From NCBI GenBank assembly GCA_943788445.1, contig CALSQH010000013.1:55002-119001 (forward strand): a stretch of DNA of 64,000 bases. Direction: 5' to 3'. A model generated the notes under the pieces. That model saw only the letters and a list, made by a program, of their open reading frames with translations, ran no database searches and was not told the DNA's origin. Positions 1 through 7,069 of this stretch are shown here, one piece after another (position 1 is the stretch's first letter; every line of letters starts with the position of its first letter). The position numbers and the translations under genes were made by a program. Source of the stretch: an uncultured Pseudomonadales bacterium (GTDB lineage Bacteria > Pseudomonadota > Gammaproteobacteria > Pseudomonadales > Porticoccaceae).

Positions 1-1
1 G

Positions 2-181
2 CAGCAACGTTACGGAAATATTGATGAACTGCTGAGTGATATCACCCAACCCAACCCAGTCTTTTTGCAAGCGGATCCGGTGGTGGAGAAAAACGCCAGC
101 AGTTTAACCCTCTGGAAATTGCTATCGGGGTTTTGGTTTTTAAGCTTTCTGTTGGTGATTTATCTGTTTAGTCGTTTTTAA
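2..181 (+). CDS. C-terminal fragment of an unidentified membrane protein (5' end outside window)
   Basis: An open frame enters from the left edge and runs 59 codons to a TAA at 179-181. Its last 20 or so residues are strongly hydrophobic (LLSGFWFLSFLLVIYLF) and end in a short basic tail SRF, so the protein ends in one membrane helix with almost nothing after it. The preceding 35 residues are polar and acidic. This is a tail-anchor-like arrangement, but the family cannot be recognised from so little sequence. It is convergent with hemN. The coding frame itself is clear; the function is unknown. Confidence 0.6.
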   Translation, partial: QQRYGNIDELLSDITQPNPVFLQADPVVEKNASSLTLWKLLSGFWFLSFLLVIYLFSRF

Positions 182-272
182 CTAAGCTCTTTTTGAACAA
201 GCTTTTTTTTTGCAAGCTCTCTGTGAACTCGCTCTCTGAGAATAAGCTTACTTCCAGCAAGCTATTCTTTTA
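182..272. repeat. Six imperfect 15/16-bp tandem units between convergent genes
   Basis: The segment divides into units starting at 182, 198, 213, 228, 243 and 258, each 15 bp long (the first 16). Most begin CAAGCT, CTCGCT or TAAGCT and continue with a T/C-rich stretch ending GAA or CAG. The array starts directly after the stop of the upstream gene and its last unit runs into the hemN stop codon. There are no unique spacers, so it is not a CRISPR. Replication slippage of a 15-bp unit followed by decay is the simplest explanation. Confidence 0.6.
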
Positions 273-1736
273 AATAACCTGTGAATAGCGAATTTTTTGT
301 TTGTCTGTCGGCGCATTCTCACGCTTTAAATAGGCATCAAAAACCATACAGATCGCGCGAATTAGCAGCCGCCCGCGATCCATAACCACAATCTCTTGCG
401 GGGTTAATCGAATCAACCCATCGGCAACCATAGGTTCCAATGCGATAAGTTCTTCACCAAAGTACTCTGAAAAAGTAATACTGAACTGCGCTTCGATTGC
501 CGCAATATTCAGACTGAATTGGCAGATCAATTGCATGATTATTTGCTTCCGCAGCAGATCGTCATCGCTTAGTGTCAGGCCGCGACTCATCGGCAAAACA
601 CCTGTATCTATAGCTCGGTTGTAGTCGACTATCGTTTTGTAGTTTTGCATTAAACTATTACCTAGAGAGCTAATAGCGGACACTCCAAAGGCGAGTAAAT
701 CGCAGTTCCCGTGAGTTGAGTAGCCTTGAAAGTTACGCTGCAACAAACCCTGCTGCTGGGCCACCACTAAGCTGTCATGGGGCTTGGCAAAGTGATCCAT
801 ACCAATATAAACATAACCCGCACGACAAAGAGTATCGCTCGCGTAGTGGAGCATCTGCAATTTCACTTCAGCAGTTGGCAGAGCTGTTTCATCAATCTGC
901 AGCTGGGTCTTAAACAGATGGGGCATATGGGCATAGTTAAACAGCGACAGTCGATCTGGCGACAGCTCAATCACCTGGGACAAAGTGGTTTTGATCGAGC
1001 TTAGAGTCTGGTGGGGCAGGCCATAGATAATATCCATGCTGATCGAGTGGAACTGCGCGCTGCGCGCTGCGCTGATTAATTCATCGACCTGCTCAATGCT
1101 GTTAAAGCGATTCACCGACTGCTGTACACGCCGATCAAAATCCTGCACACCCATACTCAGACGGTTAAACCCCAGCTTTCGCAGCACCGAGATAGTCCCG
1201 ACATTCATACGCCCAGGGTGAACCTCAATCGAGTAATCGCCACTGTCATCATCCAGCAAGCAAAAGTGCTGGCGGGTTTGCGCCATCAACTCACGCATTT
1301 GGTTGTCGCTGATATAGGTTGGTGTACCGCCGCCCCAATGCAATTGCTCGACTATTCGTTTACCTTCCCAGCCATTATTACGGGTGCTGTTAAGGCATTC
1401 AGATTGCATAGCCATTTCTTTATGCAGACGCTTTAAATAGGGCGCTGCATGCTGTTTATTGGCAGTAATAATTTTATTGCAGGCGCAGTAATAGCAGACC
1501 GTATCGCAAAACGGGATATGGAAATACAGTGACAGGGGAGACCGCTTGAGATTGCTCTGCCGCATCGCCTGCCGTTGTTGAGACTGAGTAAATGAACTGC
1601 TCAGTTGCGGTGCGGTAGGGTACGACGTGTAGCGCGGACCAGTAATGTTGTAGCGGTGAATCAGTTGCTCATCCCAACAGGGTACTGTAGATGGAGATGG
1701 AGATGCTAAAGACTCAGCAGAATGAAGATCAGCCAT
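270..1736 (-). CDS. hemN: Oxygen-independent coproporphyrinogen III oxidase
   Basis: Radical-SAM enzyme that decarboxylates coproporphyrinogen III to protoporphyrinogen IX without oxygen, in cytosolic haem synthesis. The 488-residue product carries the HemN-type cluster motif C77-x3-C81-x2-C84-x-C86, whose first three cysteines bind the [4Fe-4S] cluster in this family, followed by the SAM-binding GGGTPTY motif near residue 135. The early RYTSYPTA segment is typical of true HemN rather than HemW, and the length is close to the E. coli enzyme (457). Its ATG lies 8 bp inside the upstream response-regulator gene, so the two are probably co-transcribed and translationally coupled. Pairing with a NarL-type regulator fits expression under oxygen limitation. 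Confidence 0.95.
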   Translation of the reverse strand: MADLHSAESLASPSPSTVPCWDEQLIHRYNITGPRYTSYPTAPQLSSSFTQSQQRQAMRQSNLKRSPLSLYFHIPFCDTVCYYCACNKIITANKQHAAPYLKRLHKEMAMQSECLNSTRNNGWEGKRIVEQLHWGGGTPTYISDNQMRELMAQTRQHFCLLDDDSGDYSIEVHPGRMNVGTISVLRKLGFNRLSMGVQDFDRRVQQSVNRFNSIEQVDELISAARSAQFHSISMDIIYGLPHQTLSSIKTTLSQVIELSPDRLSLFNYAHMPHLFKTQLQIDETALPTAEVKLQMLHYASDTLCRAGYVYIGMDHFAKPHDSLVVAQQQGLLQRNFQGYSTHGNCDLLAFGVSAISSLGNSLMQNYKTIVDYNRAIDTGVLPMSRGLTLSDDDLLRKQIIMQLICQFSLNIAAIEAQFSITFSEYFGEELIALEPMVADGLIRLTPQEIVVMDRGRLLIRAICMVFDAYLKRENAPTDKQKIRYSQVI

Positions 1737-2436
1737 TATTTTGATTAATCATCCATACCGCCGCTTCAACTCTAGAGCGCAGCTCGAGTTTTTTAAGAAT
1801 ATGTTTTACATGTACCTTAACCGTGCCATCTGAAATATCCAGTTCTCTGGCGATTAGTTTATTGCTTAGACCCTTGGAAATTTGCTTGAGAATATCGTGT
1901 TCACGACTGGTTAATTTGGCCAGCATACTGGTGCGATTGTTATCGCCTTTGCGAATGGCCCCAGCGAGAATATGGGTAACCTTTTCGCTGATGACCATTT
2001 TGCCAACAGCCGCCTCTTTAATTTTTTTCAGGATATCTTCAGGATCCATATCCTTGAGCAGATAACCATCGGCACCGTAAGTGATGGCGCAGACCACATC
2101 TTCGTCATTATCCGACACCGTAAGGATAATAATACGTGCACTCACCCGAGCTTCGCGCATCGCTTTAAGCGTCTCAAGACCGTCCATACCCTGCATATTT
2201 AAATCGAGCAAGATTAGATCTGGATCGTGCTCGACAGCCAAGGCTAGAGCCTGTTTGCCATTATCTGCCTCGGCCACCACCGTTAGGCCATCATCCAAAT
2301 CAACAAGCTGAGCCAGACCTTTGCGCAACAGCGGATGATCATCCACCAATAACAGTGTCGCGGGTTCGCCGGTTACGCTTTTAGACGTTTTATTTTGCTC
2401 GTTGGATAGTTCGTAAGAGGAGGTTTGCTCTGCCAT
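1729..2436 (-). CDS. NarL/FixJ-family two-component response regulator
   Basis: Cytosolic DNA-binding response regulator of 235 residues. The receiver domain (about 26-145) has the acidic pair D32-D33, the phospho-acceptor D78 in LLDLN, T106 and K128. A LuxR-type helix-turn-helix follows (about 170-232: LTSREHDILKQISKGLSNK then DGTVKVHVKHIL). Sequence and position beside narK suggest a NarL/NarP-like nitrate or nitrite responder. No histidine kinase is present in the window, so its sensor lies elsewhere. It is divergent from narK across a 341-bp gap holding NarL-like heptamers and overlaps hemN by 8 bp. A nitrate-specific role is inferred from context. Confidence 0.85.
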   Translation of the reverse strand: MAEQTSSYELSNEQNKTSKSVTGEPATLLLVDDHPLLRKGLAQLVDLDDGLTVVAEADNGKQALALAVEHDPDLILLDLNMQGMDGLETLKAMREARVSARIIILTVSDNDEDVVCAITYGADGYLLKDMDPEDILKKIKEAAVGKMVISEKVTHILAGAIRKGDNNRTSMLAKLTSREHDILKQISKGLSNKLIARELDISDGTVKVHVKHILKKLELRSRVEAAVWMINQNNG

Positions 2437-2517
2437 AGTATTTCCATCGAAGATTTTCTAACAGAAGCGAACTTTGGATAATTTAAGACAAAACCACAAC
2501 CTGACAGAGACCTTTGG

Positions 2518-2531
2518 TTGACCTGAATCAT
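2518..2531. promoter_or_regulatory. FNR/Anr-like box
   Basis: TTGACCTGAATCAT matches the FNR/Anr palindrome TTGA-N6-TCAA at all but the last position. It lies in the divergent gap, 82 bp upstream of the response-regulator ATG and about 250 bp upstream of narK. Anaerobic activation of the regulator-hemN pair is the likely use. Binding has not been shown. Confidence 0.5.
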
Positions 2532-2625
2532 GCATCTGCAATGCGACATTTTTTGCCCTCTAACCCTTTGTAGGTAGGTGCAAAATTATCGCCCCATAGC
2601 CATAGCCCACAGCACAGAAGCCGTT

Positions 2626-2641
2626 TACCCCCATAGGAATA
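2626..2641. promoter_or_regulatory. NarL/NarP-like 7-2-7 inverted heptamer pair
   Basis: TACCCCC-AT-AGGAATA is an inverted pair of heptamers with 2-bp spacing. Each half matches the NarL consensus (TACYYMT and its complement AKRRGTA) at 6 of 7 positions. It lies about 135 bp upstream of narK, in the gap shared with the NarL-type regulator gene, which makes autoregulation and nitrate control of narK plausible. Confidence 0.45.
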
Positions 2642-2670
2642 GAGCGGGTCGTCGGCATAACTATTTATGC

Positions 2671-2677
2671 TACTCCT
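2671..2677 (+). promoter_or_regulatory. NarL-type heptamer
   Basis: TACTCCT is an exact match to the NarL heptamer TACYYMT, about 100 bp upstream of the narK start. A single heptamer has little weight alone. Its position 30 bp from the 7-2-7 pair supports a NarL-controlled narK promoter. Confidence 0.35.
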
Positions 2678-2777
2678 TTGGATCATTGCACAGGGGATAA
2701 GAGAATTTGCATAGTAGGCTGGAAAGCGGTGGGCGCAGAGTTATTTTCTGTGTTGTAGAGATCATTTAAGGAGAACA

Positions 2778-4418
2778 ATGATGACAGAAAAACAAAGTGT
2801 GGGCAGTGCTGATATCCAGCACTGGGATCCAGAAGATAAGCAATTCTGGGAAAGTCAGGGTAAAAAAATCGCCAATCGCAACCTGTGGATTTCCATCCCC
2901 AGTCTGCTCTGCGGTTTTGCTGTCTGGCTATATTGGGGTGTAATTACCGTACAGATGTTAAACCTTGGATTTCCATTTGCTAAATCCGATCTTTTTTCAC
3001 TGATGGCAATTGCCGGACTAACAGGTGCAACACTGCGCATACCCAGCAGCTTCTTTATTCGCTTGGCCGGTGGGCGCAACACCGTATTCTTTACCACCGC
3101 ACTGCTAATGGTACCGGCATTTGGCGCAGGTATTGCCCTTCAAAATCAGGATACACCGCTCTGGGTGTTCCAGTTATTAGCGCTATTATCCGGTTTAGGT
3201 GGAGGTAACTTTGCCTCATCAATGTCCAATATCAGTTTCTTTTTCCCGAAAAAACAGCAGGGATTAGCACTGGGCTTAAACGCTGGCTTGGGTAACTTCG
3301 GTGTCACCAGCATGCAGATTATCGTACCGCTGGCCATGACCTTTGGGTTGTTTGGCGCGATGGGTGGAGACTCAATGGTATTGCAAAATACCTCAGGCAC
3401 TTTGATTGGCAAGATTCCCGCAGGAACCGAAACCTTTATTCAAAATGCCGGTTTTGTTTGGTTGTTGGCACTGGTACCGCTGGCGTTCTTTGGCTGGTTT
3501 GGGATGAACAACCTGCGTACCCCTGATGTATCGCCCAAGATTCCCGGCCCGATAGGCAGTTTTACCACCATCAGTTTCATGCTCTTGATCGGTTTTGTTA
3601 CAGCTATCTTTGGTCTCTGGTTACTACTGCCTGAAGCCGCCAATGGTTCAGGTTTTGGCGTACCTAAAGAGATCGTGCTGTTATTAGTGGTTGCTTCAAC
3701 GGTATTTTTATTAAAGCTAATTCCCGGTCAAATCAAATCCAACCTCAGCCGTCAGTACGAAATTTTCAACAACAAACACACCTGGGTCATGAGTGTTATT
3801 TACACAATGACTTTTGGGTCGTTTATCGGCTTCGCGGCATCATTTCCACTGGCGATTAAAGTTATTTTTGGCTATCAGCATATTATGGTTGATGGAGTAC
3901 TAACCCATAACACCGCCAATGCCAACGGCCCCAGCGCACTCATGTACGCATGGATGGGGCCCTTTATTGGCGCCTTGATTCGTCCATTGGGCGGCTGGGT
4001 TTCCGATAAAATCGGTGGCGCACTGGTCACTCAGATATGTTCAGTCGTGATGATTGGCTGTGCACTGGGTGTCGCTTACTACATGAAAGCAGCCTACGGT
4101 TCAGCAACACCGGAAGAGTTTTTTGTTCCTTTCTTTATACTCTTTTTATTGTTGTTTGCCGCTACAGGTATTGGCAATGGCTCAACCTTCCGCACCATCG
4201 CAATGGTATTTTCTAAAGAGCAGACCGGCCCAGTATTGGGTTGGACCTCAGCGATTGCCGCTTACGGTGCTTTTTATATTCCTAAGGTGCTCGGTGAGCA
4301 GATCAAAGCCGCAACACCAGAGGTTGCCCTGATCGGCTTCGCAAGTTTTTACGCGGTTTGCGTGTTGATTAACTGGTGGTTCTACCTGCGCAAGGATGGT
4401 GAGTTTTACAATCCTTAA
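2778..4418 (+). CDS. narK: Nitrate/nitrite transporter of the NarK family (MFS)
   Basis: Inner-membrane major-facilitator protein of 546 residues that moves nitrate in and/or nitrite out. The N-terminus (WDPEDKQFWESQGKKIANRN) closely follows the E. coli NarK start. Both nitrate-signature regions are visible: GLGGGNFASSMSNISFFFPK then GLNAGLGNFGV in the first half, and ATGIGNGSTFRTIAMVF in the second. It is longer than E. coli NarK (463) because of extended loops. AAGGAG at 2768-2773 precedes two adjacent ATGs; the second (2781) has the better spacing. No nitrate reductase gene is in the window, so whether it feeds respiration or assimilation is open. A terminator follows. Confidence 0.95.
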   Translation: MMTEKQSVGSADIQHWDPEDKQFWESQGKKIANRNLWISIPSLLCGFAVWLYWGVITVQMLNLGFPFAKSDLFSLMAIAGLTGATLRIPSSFFIRLAGGRNTVFFTTALLMVPAFGAGIALQNQDTPLWVFQLLALLSGLGGGNFASSMSNISFFFPKKQQGLALGLNAGLGNFGVTSMQIIVPLAMTFGLFGAMGGDSMVLQNTSGTLIGKIPAGTETFIQNAGFVWLLALVPLAFFGWFGMNNLRTPDVSPKIPGPIGSFTTISFMLLIGFVTAIFGLWLLLPEAANGSGFGVPKEIVLLLVVASTVFLLKLIPGQIKSNLSRQYEIFNNKHTWVMSVIYTMTFGSFIGFAASFPLAIKVIFGYQHIMVDGVLTHNTANANGPSALMYAWMGPFIGALIRPLGGWVSDKIGGALVTQICSVVMIGCALGVAYYMKAAYGSATPEEFFVPFFILFLLLFAATGIGNGSTFRTIAMVFSKEQTGPVLGWTSAIAAYGAFYIPKVLGEQIKAATPEVALIGFASFYAVCVLINWWFYLRKDGEFYNP

Positions 4419-4458
4419 CAGCAGTGATTAAAAACGAGCCGTTTCAAAGCGACTCATT

Positions 4459-4490
4459 AAAAAGCCAGGCGAGAAATCGTCTGGCTTTTT
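4459..4490 (+). terminator. Rho-independent terminator of narK
   Basis: The arms AAAAAGCCAG and CTGGCTTTTT are extended by CGA/TCG around a GAAA loop, with a T-run built into the right arm. It begins 40 bp after the narK stop. Confidence 0.9.
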
Positions 4491-4609
4491 AGTTTGCACA
4501 GATCTGTGACTTATCTGAAATAACCCTAAGGTTTTTATCCTGACACTTGCCTTGTTAACCCTGAATCATTGAAGGGCAGTGCACTCGATTGCTATCGGGC
4601 ACGAAAAAT

Positions 4610-5242
4610 TCATGATGGCCATGCCTTCATCGTCGCGGTAATACCAAGATTGAGTTTAGCTTCAGTTGCACCGCTTTTGGCTTGTATCGCCAAGCCTGCG
4701 ATAAGCGTGGAGAGTAATATGCAGAAATCTTGAGGGTCTACATTTTGTGGAAGCTGACCATCACTTTGGGCTTGCTTTAAGCGTTGCTTAAGCAGGGTTT
4801 CAGTGCTTTGTAAGGCTAGGGATAGTGCTGTCTCTATCTCCTTAGGTACCGAAGTGCCGCCAAAGTCAGCTGTGCCATTGATAATAAAACAACCACCAGG
4901 CAAGCTTGGATTGGTCAGCATCTTTGTTAGTGAGCGCAAAAAATTCTCAACCGCAAGACGACCATCTGGCTCCTCGGTAAGTCTGCTTGCGTGCAGTTCC
5001 ACGAGTAGCCCTGCATAGCGCTCTAATGCCTTTAAGTAAAGCGACCGCTTGTCGCCAAATGCTGCGTAAAGGCTGGGTTTGCTCAAGCCTGTCGCTTTTG
5101 TCAATTCACTTAAAGAGGCACTCTGGAAGCCATGTTTCCAGAAAACATTGAGTGCACTATCCAGTGCAATATCAGTATCAAAGCTGCGTGGCCGTCCTCT
5201 TATGCTTTTCGCTCTTTCACTATTCGCTCTTTCACTATTCAT
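4610..5242 (-). CDS. TetR/AcrR-family transcriptional repressor
   Basis: A 210-residue regulator with an N-terminal TetR helix-turn-helix (about 22-65: ALDSALNVFWKHGFQSASLS then GLSKPSLYAAFGDKRSLY) and a helical ligand-binding C-terminal domain. It is transcribed away from a short-chain dehydrogenase, and a perfect TACCG-AA-CGGTA palindrome lies between them. The usual reading is repression of itself and the dehydrogenase, relieved by an unknown small molecule. The extreme N-terminus holds a duplicated pentapeptide (NSERANSERA) encoded by a perfect 15-bp duplication. The conserved domain starts after it, so the real start could be slightly internal, although the next good ATG is well inside the fold. 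Confidence 0.9.
   Translation of the reverse strand: MNSERANSERAKSIRGRPRSFDTDIALDSALNVFWKHGFQSASLSELTKATGLSKPSLYAAFGDKRSLYLKALERYAGLLVELHASRLTEEPDGRLAVENFLRSLTKMLTNPSLPGGCFIINGTADFGGTSVPKEIETALSLALQSTETLLKQRLKQAQSDGQLPQNVDPQDFCILLSTLIAGLAIQAKSGATEAKLNLGITATMKAWPS
5211..5240. repeat. Perfect 15-bp tandem duplication in the tetR 5' end
   Basis: GCTCTTTCACTATTC occurs twice in direct tandem (5211-5225 and 5226-5240), with a partial third copy before it. It is in frame and encodes the repeated NSERA at the repressor N-terminus. The absence of mismatches suggests a recent slippage event. Confidence 0.85.
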
Positions 5243-5298
5243 AGTGCCTCCAAATATACCGCTTGACTCTCGATTAAAACGATTGCTAGTATATAACG

Positions 5299-5310
5299 TA
5301 CCGAACGGTA
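5299..5310. promoter_or_regulatory. Palindromic operator between tetR and the SDR gene
   Basis: TACCGAACGGTA has perfect 5-bp arms around AA and is flanked by TATA-like sequence on both sides. It lies 56 bp from each start codon, in the shared promoter region. A related half site, ATATACCG, lies at 5254-5261. Its form and place are those of a TetR-family operator. Confidence 0.6.
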
Positions 5311-5365
5311 TACAAATAAACAGTAGTATTTATTTAACATTAACGTAACTAAAAAGGAATTTTCA

Positions 5366-6115
5366 ATGGGCAAGTTAACAGGAAAAACTGTATTAATCAC
5401 TGGCGGTACTACGGGTATTGGTTTCGCTACGGCTAAACTGTTTTTAGAAGAGGGCGCACGTGTAGCAATTACGGGGCAAAATTCAGACCGAGTCGCATCT
5501 GCCACCAATAGTCTCGGGGCTGGGGTGCTTGGCATCTGTGCTGATGTCGCTTCGGTATCTGAAATGGCGACTGTGGCGGAGAAGATTAAATCTGCATTTG
5601 GCACTCTTGACATACTATTTGCAAATGCTGGTATTGCAAAGCCAATGCCGTTTCAGGATGTCGATGCTGAGAATATCAATAGTCAGTTAGACGTCAACTT
5701 CAAGGGTGTTATCTATTCCATTCAGGCTGTGCTCCCACTTCTAAACAACCCGTCCAGTATTGTGATGACATCGACCACCATGATCGAAAAAGGGGTTTCG
5801 GGCATGAGTGTGTATGCCGCGACTAAGGCCGCGGTGCGCTCACTGGCCCGTACCCTGTCAGCCGAGTTCGCTGAAAAAGGTATACGCGTGAACACTATCA
5901 GCCCCGGTCTCGTCGAAACACCTATTTACGGTAAGTTAGGGTTGCCAGAAGAAGCAGTTTCAGAATGGGCTGGTCAGTTACTCGAAAATGTACCTGCATC
6001 GCGCTTTGGTCAACCAGAGGAAGTCGCCAAAGCCGTACTGTTTTTGGCCAGCGAAAGCTCTTCTTACATGCTGGGAGAAAACATCCTGTTGGATGGTGGT
6101 ATGGCAACCATTTAA
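5366..6115 (+). CDS. Short-chain dehydrogenase/reductase (classical SDR)
   Basis: A 249-residue cytosolic NAD(P)-dependent oxidoreductase. It has the dinucleotide motif TGGTTGIG (12-19), the NAG motif at 87-89 and the catalytic residues N111, S136, Y150 and K154 (YAATK). No basic residue stands right after the glycine motif, so cofactor preference cannot be called. The 3' end reads ENILLDGGMATI, as usual in SDRs, and AAGGAATTTTC precedes the ATG. The substrate is unknown. Divergence from a TetR regulator with a shared operator suggests induction by a xenobiotic or aldehyde/ketone-type compound, which is inference. Confidence 0.9.
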   Translation: MGKLTGKTVLITGGTTGIGFATAKLFLEEGARVAITGQNSDRVASATNSLGAGVLGICADVASVSEMATVAEKIKSAFGTLDILFANAGIAKPMPFQDVDAENINSQLDVNFKGVIYSIQAVLPLLNNPSSIVMTSTTMIEKGVSGMSVYAATKAAVRSLARTLSAEFAEKGIRVNTISPGLVETPIYGKLGLPEEAVSEWAGQLLENVPASRFGQPEEVAKAVLFLASESSSYMLGENILLDGGMATI

Positions 6116-6148
6116 CGCAGATTAGATTATCTGCACGGGTTGTTAGTC

Positions 6149-6173
6149 AATGAACAGCTAACTGATGTTCATT
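6149..6173. other. Inverted repeat AATGAAC-N11-GTTCATT
   Basis: Perfect 7-bp arms (6149-6155 and 6167-6173) lie 34 bp after the SDR stop and about 80 bp before the LuxR-type gene. With an 11-nt loop it could be an RNA hairpin. As DNA it could be an operator for the downstream regulator. Neither role is supported further. Confidence 0.35.
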
Positions 6174-6181
6174 GCTCGTAA

Positions 6182-6240
6182 AAAGCTCCTTTTTAGGCGG
6201 CGGCTAAGCCATCGTTTGACAAGGAGCTTTGTTGTTTTTA
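6182..6240 (+). terminator. Probable rho-independent terminator of the SDR gene
   Basis: AAAGCTCCTT (6182-6191) pairs with AAGGAGCTTT (6221-6230), followed by GTTGTTTTT. The 29-nt loop is long but the 10-bp stem is perfect. It ends 12 bp before the LuxR-type start, so that gene's promoter would overlap the hairpin or lie before it. Confidence 0.6.
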
Positions 6241-6251
6241 ACGTTTAATTT

Positions 6252-6992
6252 ATGGATATGGAGATGAAAACGGATATGGATATCAATATTGTGGATTCAA
6301 TGGCAGGGTTTATTAATGCCTGCGATGACGCGTCTAATTTAATGGACTTTCGTGAGAAAATTTACCCAACAATCAACCAAATATTACCGCACAGTATGTT
6401 TGCCTGCGGCGCAGTATCTATAGAGGATTTACGTATTGTTGATTTTGTCAATATAACCTTCCCAGATGATTACCTGGAGAAAATAAATTTAACCAGCTGC
6501 CCAGTACTGCTGCGTTGGCTTGGGCTAAAGAGCCCAGTCCATATCGACACCAACACACCATTACTTCAATCAACCAGCCGTACCTGGTTTAATTATTTTG
6601 GGCAACATAAGATTAACAGCTTAACCGTACATGGCGTGGTTGGCCTCAATAAAAAACATATCTACTTTTTTGTTTTTGGCGGTATTAACGTTTGGACTGA
6701 CCATCAGGAGTTAATGCTCAAACTACTGGTGCCACAGCTTTATTGCACGCTCACTGATTTAGATAACGTGTTCAATAGCAATATGAACTGCAAGAAGATC
6801 CTTACGCCCCGTGAAGAGGAGGTGCTAACGTTGATCTGTAAAGGCAAATCAAATGCTCAGGTTGCGAGAGCTTTGCATATCAGTTCGTGGACGGTGAAAA
6901 TTCATGTGAGTAATTTGATCGCAAAACTAAAGGCATCAAATCGAAGCCATGCCGTCGCAAAAGCGATGGGTCTGGGTCTGCTGGCTAGCTAA
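6252..6992 (+). CDS. LuxR-type transcriptional regulator, EpsA-like
   Basis: A 246-residue regulator. The N-terminal 170 residues show no receiver aspartate. The C-terminus is a LuxR helix-turn-helix (about 183-240: LTPREEEVLTLICKGKSNAQ then SSWTVKIHVSNLIAKL). The N-terminal half (YPTINQILPHSMFACG) resembles the EpsA-type regulators found with PEP-CTERM/exosortase exopolysaccharide loci, and a PEP-CTERM protein is encoded at 45962. The assignment is by recalled resemblance, so it is moderate. Several in-frame ATGs (residues 1, 3, 5, 9) and no clear Shine-Dalgarno leave the start uncertain. It converges on the 7.0-11.4 kb cluster, separated only by a terminator. Confidence 0.75.
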   Translation: MDMEMKTDMDINIVDSMAGFINACDDASNLMDFREKIYPTINQILPHSMFACGAVSIEDLRIVDFVNITFPDDYLEKINLTSCPVLLRWLGLKSPVHIDTNTPLLQSTSRTWFNYFGQHKINSLTVHGVVGLNKKHIYFFVFGGINVWTDHQELMLKLLVPQLYCTLTDLDNVFNSNMNCKKILTPREEEVLTLICKGKSNAQVARALHISSWTVKIHVSNLIAKLKASNRSHAVAKAMGLGLLAS

Positions 6993-6994
6993 AA

Positions 6995-7035
6995 GGCCTG
7001 TCATTATTGTCTGCTGAGTAATGTAATGACAGGCC
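6995..7035. terminator. Terminator between convergent luxR-type gene and PLP-enzyme gene
   Basis: GGCCTGTCATTA (6995-7006) and TAATGACAGGCC (7024-7035) form a perfect 12-bp stem with a 17-nt loop. It lies immediately after the LuxR-type stop and 35 bp from the stop of the minus-strand enzyme, so it can serve both. There is no long T-run on either side. Confidence 0.7.
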
Positions 7036-7069
7036 CCTAGGTTCTGGTTAGACCAGTAATGATTTTCCC

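Noticed and set aside
182..272. CRISPR-like array
   Set aside because: Units are 15 bp, tandem and degenerate, with no spacers and no cas genes.
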